Positions 1-9,045 are shown, numbered from the stretch's first letter. The stretch: 64,000 nt of DNA from Acidobacteriota bacterium (GCA_030697165.1 JAUYQQ010000011.1:186001-250000), one strand, 5' to 3'. A program made the numbers and translations. The notes: generated from the sequence alone by a model not told the origin.

Positions 1-550
1 CGTCAAAGGTGCCGTCGGTCTTAATCACGTAGGTGGCCTTCTCGACCTTCTTCTCAATGGGCCACTGTGCCGCCAGCCGGCGTTCCGCGTCTTCCTTGGT
101 CAGCTGATTGCGCTCCATGACCCGCGACAGCTGCATGGCCCGAGGGCAAGCGACCACGATCACGTCAGAAAACTGCTGCTCCCGGCCGGTCTCGTACAGG
201 AGCGGGATATCCGCCACGGCAAACGGCGTCTTCTTGGGGAGGGCGGCGAAGTACTTGTCGATGGCCTTCTGGACGGCCGGATGGATGATGGCCTCCAGAT
301 CCTGGCGGGCGCGCTTGTCCTTGAAGATGATCTGCCCGACGCGGATCCGGTCCATGGTGCCGTCGCGGCGAATGACATCGGGCCCGAATCGCTGCCTGAT
401 GGCCGCCAGGGCCGGGGTGCCGAGGGCCACCACTTCGCGGGCGAGGACATCCGCATCCACAATCGGCACGCCGGCCGCGCGCAGGCGGTCGGACACGTAA
501 GTCTTGCCGGTGGCAATGCCACCCGTGAGCGCTATCTTTCGGATCGCCAT
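1..550 (-). CDS. coaE: Dephospho-CoA kinase, 3' end outside window
   Basis: Phosphorylates the ribose 3'-OH of dephospho-CoA with ATP, the last step of coenzyme A synthesis, in the cytosol. The first 183 residues are visible. They begin MAIRKIALTGGIATGKT, which gives a P-loop (GGIATGKT, residues 10-17), followed by the family's DAD motif (VDADVLAREV) and an HP pair in the lid region (IIHPAVQ). The family is about 200 residues long, so only the extreme C-terminus lies off the left edge. The ATG at 550 is 13 nt after the folD stop, so coaE is the third gene of the permease-folD-coaE run. Confidence 0.93.
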   Translation of the reverse strand, partial: MAIRKIALTGGIATGKTYVSDRLRAAGVPIVDADVLAREVVALGTPALAAIRQRFGPDVIRRDGTMDRIRVGQIIFKDKRARQDLEAIIHPAVQKAIDKYFAALPKKTPFAVADIPLLYETGREQQFSDVIVVACPRAMQLSRVMERNQLTKEDAERRLAAQWPIEKKVEKATYVIKTDGTFD

Positions 551-563
551 AACGCGTGGGCGG

Positions 564-1505
564 CTAGGTTGCCCGCCCTTTATCCTTCCGCAGCTCCGCT
601 GCAGTCACCGTGTTCCGCAGAACCATTGCAATCGTCAGCGGCCCCACGCCGCCCGGCACGGGCGTCAGCGCGCCGGCCACCTCTGCCACCTCAGGATGCA
701 CGTCGCCAACCAGGACACTGCCCTTCTCGTCGAACTGCGCGCGCTTGCGGCTGCCCTCGGCAAACAAGCGCTCGACCTCGGCGCGATCGGTCAGGCTGTT
801 GATCCCCACGTCGATCACGGTCGCCCCCGGCTTGACGTAGTCGCGGGTCACAAACGCCGGCCGGCCAATCGCCGCCACCAGGATGTCGGCGGAGCGGGCC
901 ATCGCCGGCAGGTCGACCGTGCGCGAATGACACACGGTCACGGTCGCATCCCGGTGCAGCAGCAACAGCGCCATCGGCTTGCCGACAATGTCGCTGCGGC
1001 CAATGACCACGGCGTGCTTGCCGCGCATCGCGATGCCCTCGCGCTCGAGCAACTCGATGCAGCCAGACGGCGTGCAGGCCACCAGGCTGTGGCGCTTCTG
1101 GACCAGCAAGCCGATGTTGATCGGATGGAACCCGTCGACGTCCTTGAGCGGATCCACCGCATCGAAGATCTGCTGCTCGGCCTCGTCGCCCATGCCCGCC
1201 GGCAGCGGCGACTGCACCAGGATCCCGTCCGTGCGGTCATCGTCATTGAGGCGCCGCACGAGGGCAAGCGCGTCGGCGACGCGGGCCGTGTCTTCCAGCC
1301 GGAACAACTCGGCCCGGCAGCCGGCGGCGGTCACGGTCTTCAGCTTGTTCCGGACGTAGACTTCCGAGGCCGGGTTGTGGCCGGCCAGCACTACGGCCAG
1401 TCCCGGAGACCGGCCGTGGCGCTGTGCAAACGCGGCGATCCGCGGCGCCAGTTCGTCGCGAATGCCTGCGGCACAGGCGGCGCCATCTAAACGTCGTGCG
1501 GCCAG
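564..1505 (-). CDS. folD: Bifunctional methylene-THF dehydrogenase/cyclohydrolase
   Basis: Interconverts 5,10-methylene-THF, 5,10-methenyl-THF and 10-formyl-THF in cytosolic one-carbon metabolism. Seen: the YVRNK motif with its catalytic Lys, DGILVQSPLP, the NADP-binding segment IGRSDIVGKP, and the C-terminal signature PGGVGPLTIAM. The first ATG/GTG/TTG in this frame is a GTG at 1391, but conserved FolD sequence (LDGAACAAGIRDEL) lies upstream of it. The frame is closed by the permease stop at 1509-1511. The only sensible start is CTG at 1505, preceded by AGAAGGG at about 7 nt. This gives 313 residues, normal for the family. It lies 3 nt after the permease stop and in the same reading frame. 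Confidence 0.88.
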   Translation of the reverse strand: MAARRLDGAACAAGIRDELAPRIAAFAQRHGRSPGLAVVLAGHNPASEVYVRNKLKTVTAAGCRAELFRLEDTARVADALALVRRLNDDDRTDGILVQSPLPAGMGDEAEQQIFDAVDPLKDVDGFHPINIGLLVQKRHSLVACTPSGCIELLEREGIAMRGKHAVVIGRSDIVGKPMALLLLHRDATVTVCHSRTVDLPAMARSADILVAAIGRPAFVTRDYVKPGATVIDVGINSLTDRAEVERLFAEGSRKRAQFDEKGSVLVGDVHPEVAEVAGALTPVPGGVGPLTIAMVLRNTVTAAELRKDKGRAT

Positions 1506-1508
1506 GAG

Positions 1509-3221
1509 TTAGCCCTTCTCTCCGGAAGCCTTGGTCACGCCGAAGCCGACGGCCCACACCGCGACCGACACGGCGAGCATCTGCAGGCCGAAGGTGTCGG
1601 CCTCGTCGGCCGTGACGCCGATCTCGTGCCACTTCGCCGTGGTCTCGTTCGTGATGCCGAACTCGGTCATGTAGCCGAGGATCACCATGCAGACGGCATT
1701 GAAGATCAGCAGCAGGCCCAGCGTGTAGATGAAGTTGCCGAGCGACTGCATCGCCGTGCGCGCCGACGCTTCCGCGGCATTGACCAGCGGGCTGTGCGTG
1801 CGGCCGTAGAACCAGTAGATCACCATGCCGATGTCGAGCCACACCAGGAAGCGCACCCAGGTCAGGATCGGCAGGCTGAGCATCAGGTACGAGCACGACA
1901 GGATGCCGAGCACCGGGATGACCGGACCGAACGGCACCTTGAACGAGCGCTTGGCGTCGGGCCGCTTCACGCGCAACACGAGCACCGCGGCGCAGACCAC
2001 CACGAACGCGAACAGCGTGCCGATGCTGGTCATCTCGCCGACGACCTGGATCTGGGTGACGCCGGCGACCAGCGCGACGACGACGCAGGTGATGATGGTG
2101 GTGATGTAGGGCGTGCCGAACTTGGGGTGCACCTTGCTGACGCCCGGGGGGAGCAGGCGGTCGCGGCTCATCGCAAAAAAGATGCGCGGCTGGCTCATGA
2201 GCATGACGAGCATGACCGAGGTGATGCCGGCCACCGCGCCGGCCGACACCAGGCCGGCCGCCCAGTCCTGGCCAATCACGTTCAGGGCGTAGGCGACCGG
2301 CGCGTTGAGGAACCGCACCGATTCAGCGGCATCAACGATGGGGACACCCGGCAACGCTGCCTCCAGGGCGCGGTACTGCACGACTGGCACGATGCCACTC
2401 AACACGGCGCCGACCGCGAGATAGAGAATGGTGCAGACCACCAGCGATGCGAGGATGCCAATCGGCAGGTCGCGCGTCGGGTTCTTGGCTTCTTCGGCGG
2501 TGGTCGAGACGGCATCGAAGCCGATATAGGCAAAAAACACCACCGCCGCGGCGGCCATGATGCCGGGCCAGCCGTAGGGCGCGTAGGGCTGCCAGTTGGC
2601 CGGCTCGACATACGCCACGCCGGCGGCCAGGAAGAACAGCACGGCCGCCAGCTTGATGGCCACCATCACGGCGTTAAAGCGCGCCGACTCGCGGATGCCC
2701 ACGACCAGCAGCACCATGATGAAGAGCACGATCAGCACGGCCGGCAGGTTGATGATGCCAACCGGCGGCGCGGCCGCCATCCAGATGGGCAACTCGACGC
2801 CGAAGCCGGCCAGCAGCCGCTGCATGTAGCCGCTCCAGCCGATGGCGACCGTCATGGAACCGACCGCGTACTCGAGAATCAGGTCCCAGCCGATCATCCA
2901 GGCGACCAGTTCACCGAGCGTGGCGTACGCGTAGGTGTAGGCGCTGCCGGCGATGGGGATCATCGACGCGAACTCGGCATAGCAGAGCGCCGCAAAGGCG
3001 CACGCCAGGCCGGCGGCGAGATATGACATGGTGATCGCCGGGCCCGCCTGGTTCGCCGCCGCCGTGCCGGTAAGCACAAAAATGCCAGTGCCGATGATCG
3101 CGCCGATACCGAGGAGCGTGAGATCCCACGCCGAGAGGCTGCGTCTGAGGGCCTTGCCGCCATGTTCAACGTCGCCCACAAGCTGCTCGAGCGACTTCGT
3201 CTTGAACAGATTTGAATCCAT
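1509..3221 (-). CDS. APC-family cationic amino-acid permease
   Basis: Inner-membrane amino-acid transporter of the APC superfamily, closest in appearance to the CAT/YfnA branch. It has 570 residues. A short cytosolic N-terminus is followed by the APC signature GIGAIIGTGIF (around residues 37-47), and a dozen or more hydrophobic segments can be read along the chain. The FVVVCAAVLVLRVKRPD segment and a loop before the last helices resemble CAT transporters. The substrate cannot be read from sequence; basic amino acids are only the family expectation. ATG at 3221 follows GGAGGCGG, a strong ribosome site. It is the first gene of the permease-folD-coaE run. Confidence 0.85.
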   Translation of the reverse strand: MDSNLFKTKSLEQLVGDVEHGGKALRRSLSAWDLTLLGIGAIIGTGIFVLTGTAAANQAGPAITMSYLAAGLACAFAALCYAEFASMIPIAGSAYTYAYATLGELVAWMIGWDLILEYAVGSMTVAIGWSGYMQRLLAGFGVELPIWMAAAPPVGIINLPAVLIVLFIMVLLVVGIRESARFNAVMVAIKLAAVLFFLAAGVAYVEPANWQPYAPYGWPGIMAAAAVVFFAYIGFDAVSTTAEEAKNPTRDLPIGILASLVVCTILYLAVGAVLSGIVPVVQYRALEAALPGVPIVDAAESVRFLNAPVAYALNVIGQDWAAGLVSAGAVAGITSVMLVMLMSQPRIFFAMSRDRLLPPGVSKVHPKFGTPYITTIITCVVVALVAGVTQIQVVGEMTSIGTLFAFVVVCAAVLVLRVKRPDAKRSFKVPFGPVIPVLGILSCSYLMLSLPILTWVRFLVWLDIGMVIYWFYGRTHSPLVNAAEASARTAMQSLGNFIYTLGLLLIFNAVCMVILGYMTEFGITNETTAKWHEIGVTADEADTFGLQMLAVSVAVWAVGFGVTKASGEKG

Positions 3222-3283
3222 TCCGCCTCCAACTGAGTGGTCGGACCCGCCCCCTAGAGCGCGGGTGCTGGCAAACAGCCACG

Positions 3284-3289
3284 ATTATA
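3284..3289 (-). promoter_or_regulatory. Candidate -10 box for the permease operon
   Basis: TATAAT on the minus strand, about 62 nt upstream of the permease ATG, in the short gap after thiE. No convincing -35 was found at 16-18 bp. Confidence 0.45.
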
Positions 3290-3321
3290 TGAGGGATCGC
3301 TCGGCTTTGCGCCGGGCATTG

Positions 3322-3963
3322 TCAGGCCAGGGCGCGAATGAAGGCGCGGGCGCGCGCCTCGGGTGGCCCGGCGAGCAGGCCGCTAATCACCGCCACCGCC
3401 GCGGCACCGGCCTCAATCACCGCGGGGGCGCGCTCGATCGTAATTCCGCCGATGGCGACCACCGGCAGCGCGCGCGCAGCCGCCGCCGTGGCCACCAACC
3501 GCACGGTGTGGAGGCCCACCGCCGCAAAGCCGGTCGCCTTCGTGCCGGTCTCGAACACCGGCCCAATGGCCACATAGGAAATGGGGGCGGCCAGAGCCGC
3601 GGTCCACTGCTCCACCGTATGAGTGGACAGCCCAAGCCAGGCGTCGGGCCCGACGATGCGGCGCGCGTCGGCCGGACTCAGATCGTCCTGGCCGACGTGC
3701 AGGCCGGGCGCGTGCGACAGGACCGCGATATCGGCACGATCGTTGATGACGATGATTGCGCCGGCCGCCTGCGCGTCGGCCACCGCCGCAGCCGCCAGGT
3801 CGAGAAAGGCGCCGCTGTCCCAGGTCTTGGCTCGCAGTTGAATCAGCCGCACGCCGGCGGCGAGAAAGGCCCGGACAACGTCCAGCGGTGTGTGCCCGCC
3901 GGCGGCACAGAGGTCGACGTCAACGATCGCGTACAGCCGTGGGAACGGCCTAAGCTGTTTCAG
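3322..3963 (-). CDS. thiE: Thiamine-phosphate synthase
   Basis: Joins hydroxymethylpyrimidine diphosphate and the thiazole phosphate to make thiamine phosphate. It is a TIM barrel of about 213 residues. Seen: RLYAIVD at the first strand, [17 protein letters not shown] (diphosphate/Mg binding) and [13 protein letters not shown]. This is the more canonical of two ThiE/TenI-type genes in the window. No ATG, GTG or TTG lies close before RLYAIVD; a TTG at 4029 would overlap accC by 80 nt. CTG at 3963 gives [15 protein letters not shown], the expected N-terminus, and overlaps the accC 3' end by 14 nt. It is probably cotranscribed with accB-accC. Confidence 0.85.
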   Translation of the reverse strand: MKQLRPFPRLYAIVDVDLCAAGGHTPLDVVRAFLAAGVRLIQLRAKTWDSGAFLDLAAAAVADAQAAGAIIVINDRADIAVLSHAPGLHVGQDDLSPADARRIVGPDAWLGLSTHTVEQWTAALAAPISYVAIGPVFETGTKATGFAAVGLHTVRLVATAAAARALPVVAIGGITIERAPAVIEAGAAAVAVISGLLAGPPEARARAFIRALA

Positions 3964-5320
3964 CGAGCCGGGTGGCCTTGGGCTTGGCGGCAAAGCGCTC
4001 CATGAAGTGCGTGCTGAGCCGGCCGGCAATGAAGTCGGGGTCGCTCAGAATCTTGAGGTGCAGGGGAATGCTGGTCTTGATGCCCTCCACCACCGACATC
4101 TCGAGCGTTCGCTTCATGCGCGCGATGGCTTCCTGGCGATCGCGGCCGTGCACGATCACCTTGGCAACCATCGAATCGTAGTACGGGGAGATCAGGCACT
4201 CGGAGTGGGCCGCAGTGTCGACGCGCACGCCCGGACCGCCGGGCACGCTGAACGCGTGGATCATGCCCGGCGACGGCACGAACGTCTCCGGGTCCTCGGC
4301 GTTGATGCGGCATTCCATGGCGTGGCCGGTAAAGGTCACCTCGCTCTGCTTGAAGCCGAGCCGGGCGCCGGCGGCAATGCGGATCTGTTCCTTGACGATG
4401 TCGATACCGGTCACCATTTCGGTCACCGGGTGCTCCACCTGCACGCGGGTGTTGACTTCCATGAAGAAGAAGTTGCCCTTGTCGTCCAGCAGGAACTCGA
4501 AGGTGCCGGCGTTGGTGTACTGGACCGCGCGGGCGGCGTCGACCACCACGGCGCCCATCTTGCGGCGAACCTTCTCGGACACGGCAATCGAGGGCGATTC
4601 CTCCAGCAGCTTCTGGTGCCGCCGCTGGATCGAACACTCGCGCTCGCCGAGGTGCACGACGTTGCCGTGGTGGTCGCCGAGAATCTGGAACTCGATGTGA
4701 CGCGGTGCATCGAGGTACTTCTCGATGTAGACGTCGCCGACGCCGAAGGCCGATTCCGCCTCGCGCTGGGCGGTCTTGAAGGCGTGCGCCAGTTCCGACT
4801 GCTCCCTGACAATGCGCATGCCGCGGCCACCGCCACCGGCCACCGCCTTGATGATCACGGGGTAGCCAATCTGCTGGGCAATTTTGATCGCCCGTTCTTC
4901 GCTATCCACCGGGCCGTCGCTGCCGGGCAGCATGGGCACGCCGGCCTTCTTCATGGCGCGGCGGGCCTTCGACTTGTCGCCGAGCAGGCGGATGACGCTC
5001 GGGTCGGGGCCGATGAAACGGATGTGGCACGCCTCGCACACCTCGGCGAGGTACGCGCTTTCGGACAAAAAGCCGTAGCCCGGGTGCAGCGCGTCGGCGC
5101 CGGTAATCTCGGCCGCGCTGATGATGGCCGGCACGTTGAGGTAGCTGTCGCTGCTGCGCGCCGGGCCGATGCAGATGTCTTCATCCGCGAACCGCACGTG
5201 CAGGGAATTCTCGTCGGCCTCGGAATAGACGGCCACGGTCTTGATGCCCAACTCGCGACACGCGAAAATCACGCGCAGCGCGATCTCTCCACGATTGGCG
5301 ACAAGGATTTTCTTGAACAT
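3950..5320 (-). CDS. accC: Biotin carboxylase subunit of acetyl-CoA carboxylase
   Basis: Carboxylates the biotin on AccB using ATP and bicarbonate, the first half-reaction of acetyl-CoA carboxylase in fatty-acid synthesis. It has 456 residues, the normal length. Seen in order: the N-terminal Rossmann-like segment ([14 protein letters not shown]), the ATP-grasp glycine loop [11 protein letters not shown], the Lys/His-rich REAESAFG...YIEKYL segment, and the signature [16 protein letters not shown]. It starts 3 nt after accB ends, in the standard accB-accC order; accA and accD are not in the window. Confidence 0.96.
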   Translation of the reverse strand: MFKKILVANRGEIALRVIFACRELGIKTVAVYSEADENSLHVRFADEDICIGPARSSDSYLNVPAIISAAEITGADALHPGYGFLSESAYLAEVCEACHIRFIGPDPSVIRLLGDKSKARRAMKKAGVPMLPGSDGPVDSEERAIKIAQQIGYPVIIKAVAGGGGRGMRIVREQSELAHAFKTAQREAESAFGVGDVYIEKYLDAPRHIEFQILGDHHGNVVHLGERECSIQRRHQKLLEESPSIAVSEKVRRKMGAVVVDAARAVQYTNAGTFEFLLDDKGNFFFMEVNTRVQVEHPVTEMVTGIDIVKEQIRIAAGARLGFKQSEVTFTGHAMECRINAEDPETFVPSPGMIHAFSVPGGPGVRVDTAAHSECLISPYYDSMVAKVIVHGRDRQEAIARMKRTLEMSVVEGIKTSIPLHLKILSDPDFIAGRLSTHFMERFAAKPKATRLAETA

Positions 5321-5323
5321 AAG

Positions 5324-5800
5324 TTAGGTGGTGGGACGAATCGCGAACAGGCGTTCGCCGTACTGCACGGCCTGCCCGTTCTCCACGTAGACGCTGGTGA
5401 TCTCGCCGTCGTACTCGGAATCGATCTCGTTCATGAGCTTCATGGCTTCGATGATGCACAGCACCTGGCCCTTGCGCACCACATCGCCGACCGAGGCCAG
5501 CGCCTTGGCGCCGGGTTCCGCGGCACGGTAGAACGTGCCGACGATCGGCGACTTGACCATCGCCAGCTCGCCGCCCTCTTCGGCCACAGGCACCGCCGCA
5601 GCCGGCACGGCGGGCGCGGCCACCGGGGCCGCCGCCGGCGCCGCGATCGGCGCGGCCATCGCCACGTGCGGGACCGCGACGACCTGGTGACTCGACCCGC
5701 TCTTAATCCGGATCTTCACGCCGTCGTGTTCCAGTTCGAACTCGCTCAGCTCATTCGCCTTGATGAATTCGATGAGCTGCTTGATCTCGTCCAGTGTCAT
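5324..5800 (-). CDS. accB: Biotin carboxyl carrier protein
   Basis: Carries carboxybiotin between the biotin carboxylase and carboxyltransferase of acetyl-CoA carboxylase. It has 158 residues. An N-terminal helical part (LDEIKQLIEFIKANELSEFE) leads into an Ala/Pro/Val linker (about 45-80), then a biotinyl domain with EAMKLMNE in which Lys121 is the expected biotin site. The TFYRAAEPGAK thumb segment typical of acetyl-CoA carboxylase BCCP is present. ATG at 5800 was chosen because it gives the standard N-terminus. It is the first gene of accB-accC-thiE. Confidence 0.95.
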   Translation of the reverse strand: MTLDEIKQLIEFIKANELSEFELEHDGVKIRIKSGSSHQVVAVPHVAMAAPIAAPAAAPVAAPAVPAAAVPVAEEGGELAMVKSPIVGTFYRAAEPGAKALASVGDVVRKGQVLCIIEAMKLMNEIDSEYDGEITSVYVENGQAVQYGERLFAIRPTT

Positions 5801-5875
5801 GTCGGGATGATGGTATCAAAACGCCGCCTGTTCGCGCGCGCCCCGCCGCCGGCGGGTCCAGCTAAAGCTTTTGGG

Positions 5876-5881
5876 ATTATA
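5876..5881 (-). promoter_or_regulatory. Candidate -10 box for accB-accC-thiE
   Basis: TATAAT on the minus strand, with AAGACA 18 bp upstream as a partial -35. The transcript would start near 5869 and have a leader of about 69 nt. The surrounding 5801-5932 gap holds no other gene. Confidence 0.5.
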
Positions 5882-5932
5882 CACTTAGGGGCATCGGAAT
5901 GTCTTCCGCGGCCAACCCGGGAGCCAGCGGCA

Positions 5933-7105
5933 TCAGGCGGTGTCGCGGGTTTGGCGGTCGGCCTCGATGGCCCCGAGCCACTGCTCCAGGTCGGCGACGA
6001 CCGCCGCCTGGCGCCGCGCGGCCAACCGGACGCGGGCGGCTTGTTCCTCGGCGGCTTGCTGCGCCACGCGGTCCCGCGCGGCTTGCTCTTCGGCCGCGAA
6101 CCGCTCAGCTCGCTCCCGCGCGGCCTGCTGCGCTGCCCGTTCTTCAGCAGCCCGTGCTTCAGCAGCGCGCGCTTCCGCAGCGCGTTGCTCGGCAGCACGG
6201 CGTTCGGCTTCAGCGCGCTCTTCGGCAGCCATCCGCTCGGCGTGCTCGCGTTCGGCACGCTTCTCGGCCGCCATCCGCTCCTCGTGCTCCCGTTCGGCAC
6301 GCGCCTCGGCGGCGATCCGCTCAGTGTGCTCGCGTTCGGCCCGCGCCTCGGCGGCCACCCGCTCGGCGTGTTCGCGCTCGGCACGCGCTTCGGCGGCCAG
6401 CCGCTCAGCCCGCTCGCGCTCGGCGCGTTCCTCGGCGGCTCGCAGCTCGGCCCGCTCCCGCAGGTCGCGCTCGACATCCGCAAAGGCATCGGCCGGCTGC
6501 TGCTGCAAGTCAACCGCATCGATGGCACTAGCAGCGATCATCGGCGGCACCACCGGCGGCCCGCCTCCGCTCGCGCCGTAGCGGACTTCGTCCGCAGAGG
6601 CGGACGACGTTTCTCCCAGCTGCCTAAGCAGGGTGTCGAAGTCGAAGAGGTCTTCCACCTTCACAGGCGATGGCGGGGCCAGGACCGGCGCCGGGGCAAC
6701 CACCTGGGAGAGGCGTTCAACGGAGTCTTCGAGGTCCGGGTCGAACTGCGCCAGCTGGAGGGCGCGCTGATAGTGCGCCAGGGCTTGCGCCATGTCGCCG
6801 CGCTGTTGGTGGATTTCAGCCAGGCCACGGATGGCCGGCAAGTTGGTGGGCGCCGCCTGCACGACGGTGGTCAGCTCGACCGCGGCCTCGTCCAACCGCC
6901 CCACTTCGAGCAGGGCCCGGCCCAGCGTGACCCGCGCCGACAGGTAGCCCGGGTGATGCGCCAGGCCGGCGCGGCAGATGTCCACGGCCTCGGCAGCGTC
7001 GCCGGCCCGGCGACACTCCTCCGCCAGTTGCGCAAAAGTAATCGACGCCGGGTCCGCTTGGACCCGGCGTCGCAGTTCGAGGACCCGCGGGCTATCGGCA
7101 GCCAC
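5933..7105 (-). CDS. TPR protein with long Ala/Glu/Arg coiled coil
   Basis: Not assigned to a named family. Residues about 20-125 form TPR-like helices (AEAVDICRAGLAHHPGYLSARVTLGRALLE and onward). A Pro/Ala linker and an acidic patch (VEDLFDFDTLL, about 150-160) follow. Residues about 215-365 are an uninterrupted Ala/Glu/Arg-rich coiled coil containing five near-identical 14-residue units of the type AERLAAEARAEREH (about 233-302, DNA about 6200-6410). There is no signal peptide or membrane segment, so it is probably a cytosolic scaffold. It lies 9 nt after the PKD lipoprotein and appears to be the last gene of the pilus cluster. A role in pilus assembly is inferred from position only. Confidence 0.7.
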   Translation of the reverse strand: MAADSPRVLELRRRVQADPASITFAQLAEECRRAGDAAEAVDICRAGLAHHPGYLSARVTLGRALLEVGRLDEAAVELTTVVQAAPTNLPAIRGLAEIHQQRGDMAQALAHYQRALQLAQFDPDLEDSVERLSQVVAPAPVLAPPSPVKVEDLFDFDTLLRQLGETSSASADEVRYGASGGGPPVVPPMIAASAIDAVDLQQQPADAFADVERDLRERAELRAAEERAERERAERLAAEARAEREHAERVAAEARAEREHTERIAAEARAEREHEERMAAEKRAEREHAERMAAEERAEAERRAAEQRAAEARAAEARAAEERAAQQAARERAERFAAEEQAARDRVAQQAAEEQAARVRLAARRQAAVVADLEQWLGAIEADRQTRDTA

Positions 7106-7114
7106 TCAGTCAGT

Positions 7115-8390
7115 TTACGTGATCGTCACGCTGACTGTCGTGGTCGCCGTGCGGCCCAGTGAATCTTTGATCGTCAGCCTGACGACGTAGGTGCCGGCGC
7201 GAGTAAAGCGATGCCGGTTGATGGGGCCGGGTTGCAGTTCCTCAGAGCTGCCATCACCCCAGTTGAATTTGTATTCCACAATGGGATTCGTGCTGGTGCT
7301 GGCACTGGCGTCGAAGTTGATCTCGGTCGCTGTGGTCAGCGGCGCTGTCGGTGAGAACACGAGTGCAGCTGATATGCCGGCACCGGCCGCGGTGACCGAC
7401 AGCGACTGCGTCGCCTGCCCAATCGAACCGGCATCGTCGGTTACGGTCAGCACGATACTGTAAGTGCCGACGGTCGAGAACGAGCGCGCCGTGGTCACGC
7501 CACTGGCGGTACGGCCGTCGCCGAAGTTCCAACCGTAGCTGACAATCCGTCTCGGCAACGTCGCGCGCGACTGCTCGGCGTTGAAAAAGACGTCCTGGTT
7601 GACGCCGACCGGGGTGGGCGACATCAGGAAACTCGCGACCGGTGGCGTTGACGCCGCCACCGTGACCGTCCGCACCGCCGTGTTCTGCGCACCACGGCTG
7701 TCGGTGACCGTCAGGCTGACCTGCAGAGCGCCCACGGTCCGGTACTCGTGGCTCGTGACCATGCCCGAGCCCGACGTGCCGTCGCCGAAGTTCCACGCAT
7801 AGTTGCAGGCAGTGAGGCACGCGGTGCCGTTGTTGGTGGTCGTCGAGGCATCGAAGGCGGCGGTTGAGAACGCCTGCGGCGACGCCGGCGTCACCGTGAA
7901 TGCAGCAACCAGGCCCGGGTTGGTCGGCAGAATCACGCCCTGGGGCACCAACTGAATATCGACCCCGCGGGCCAGCTCGTTCAGGAAGTCACCGGAGTCG
8001 ATTGGCGTGACGGCAATCGTCACGGTCTGCGCCACCTGCCCGCCGGCAATGGGAGACGCGGGGGGCGAGGTATAGCGCAGTGTCCCCCCCCGTGACCGGC
8101 GATTTGGTACTCAGGGTGCCAAAGTCCTGGACCACGCCCCCCACAATGATCGCCGCGCGCAGCGGCCGGCCCGTGATCGGCTGGCCGTTGGCGTCACGGC
8201 CCGTGATCTCGATGGTGGCGCTACTCACGCCGTCCTGGATCAGCGACGTGGTATTCGACGTGAGCATGATTGAATAGCCGAGTGTTGACGGCCCGGCCAG
8301 CGCCGGGATCTCCACCTTGTTGGTGCAGCCGGCGAGGCCAGCCACCAGGAGGATGCCCGCTAAAGTCTTGATTGAAGTTGGCATGATCAC
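7115..8390 (-). pseudogene. PKD-domain lipoprotein interrupted by frameshift in C8/G8 run
   Basis: Two overlapping reading frames read as one protein if one base is removed from the run of eight C at 8084-8091. The upstream frame (8390 to about 8090) encodes a signal peptide with a clean lipobox (LAGC) and a small Ig-like domain (SSATIEITGRDANGQPITG). With seven bases it continues SPVTGG-TLRYTSPPASPIAGG into the downstream frame, which encodes three PKD domains marked WNFGDGTSG, WNFGDGRTAS and FNWGDGSSEE. The restored product is about 430 residues: an outer-membrane or surface lipoprotein with adhesive-type Ig/PKD domains. As sequenced it would end soon after the run. An assembly error, phase variation or true decay are all possible. 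It sits just downstream of pilQ and the other lipoprotein. Confidence 0.75.
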
Positions 8391-8401
8391 ATTACCCGCT
8401 G

Positions 8402-9040
8402 CTATGAGTCGCCGAAGTCGCCAAACTGCACATCGATCGTGCCGCTGACTGAGACAGCATTGCCGGCCTGATCCTGTCCGTAGAACGTGACCTCGGCGAT
8501 GGTTGACAGGAAGATGAGGCCACGACCACCGACCAGGGTGACCAGCGGCCGCTCGAGCTTGGCCTGGTGGCGGACCAGGTCGAAATTCACCGTGACCGAC
8601 GTGCCGGGCACAATCGTTGCCGTGGTGCCGCCATCGAAGCCGTAGGGCACGTCCACGCCTTCGACGTTGCGGCCGTCGGTTCGGCGATAGCGCACCCGGT
8701 AGCGATTGAGTGTGACGGAGTTGAGCGCGGTCGGCGCGGTGGTGCTGAGGGCGTTCTTCATCTCGGCGCGAATGGTCGCCAGCCCGATGTCGTTGAAGAC
8801 CGTCGGTTGCTGCACCGTGACGCCACCGACCGACACGTCGACCAGCGTCTGGACGTCCGACAGCAGGCTCGAGGTACCGGAGCCAGTGCCGCCGCCGGCC
8901 TGCGCCGCCACGCGCTCCATGATCAGGAAGGCGGGGCCGCTTCCCGTTTGCGCCAGGTCAGCGCACGCGGTGAACGACAGGCCGCACAGGGCGGCGGCCA
9001 GCAGGCCTTTGATGTTGCGAATCGAGTTCGGTGTACTCAT
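8402..9040 (-). CDS. Putative secreted lipoprotein in pilus cluster, function unknown
   Basis: 212 residues, not recognised. The N-terminus has a signal peptide (KGLLAAALCGLSFTAC) with a slightly non-canonical lipobox, FTAC; Cys26 would be lipidated. The mature part is Gly/Ser-rich at first, then beta-rich (VDVSVGGVTVQQPTVF, SVTVNFDLVRHQAKLERPLV) and ends with a strand-rich stretch (SGTIDVQFGDFGDS), which suggests a small beta-sandwich. ATG at 9040 is 5 nt after the pilQ stop, so translation is probably coupled. It precedes the PKD lipoprotein. Context suggests an exported partner of the pilus secretin, which is an inference. Confidence 0.7.
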   Translation of the reverse strand: MSTPNSIRNIKGLLAAALCGLSFTACADLAQTGSGPAFLIMERVAAQAGGGTGSGTSSLLSDVQTLVDVSVGGVTVQQPTVFNDIGLATIRAEMKNALSTTAPTALNSVTLNRYRVRYRRTDGRNVEGVDVPYGFDGGTTATIVPGTSVTVNFDLVRHQAKLERPLVTLVGGRGLIFLSTIAEVTFYGQDQAGNAVSVSGTIDVQFGDFGDS

Positions 9041-9045
9041 ATGCC

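Noticed and set aside
1505-3221. Permease-FolD fusion protein
   Set aside because: A clear TAA separates them and an upstream ribosome-site-like sequence precedes the FolD CTG; readthrough is kept only as an option in the findings.
3222-3321. TPP riboswitch near thiE
   Set aside because: This gap lies downstream of thiE; no TPP core was seen there or upstream of accB.
3890-7162. Very long open frame on the plus strand opposite accC, accB and the TPR gene
   Set aside because: GC-rich antisense shadow: its protein is low-complexity, while the opposite strand encodes clear enzymes.
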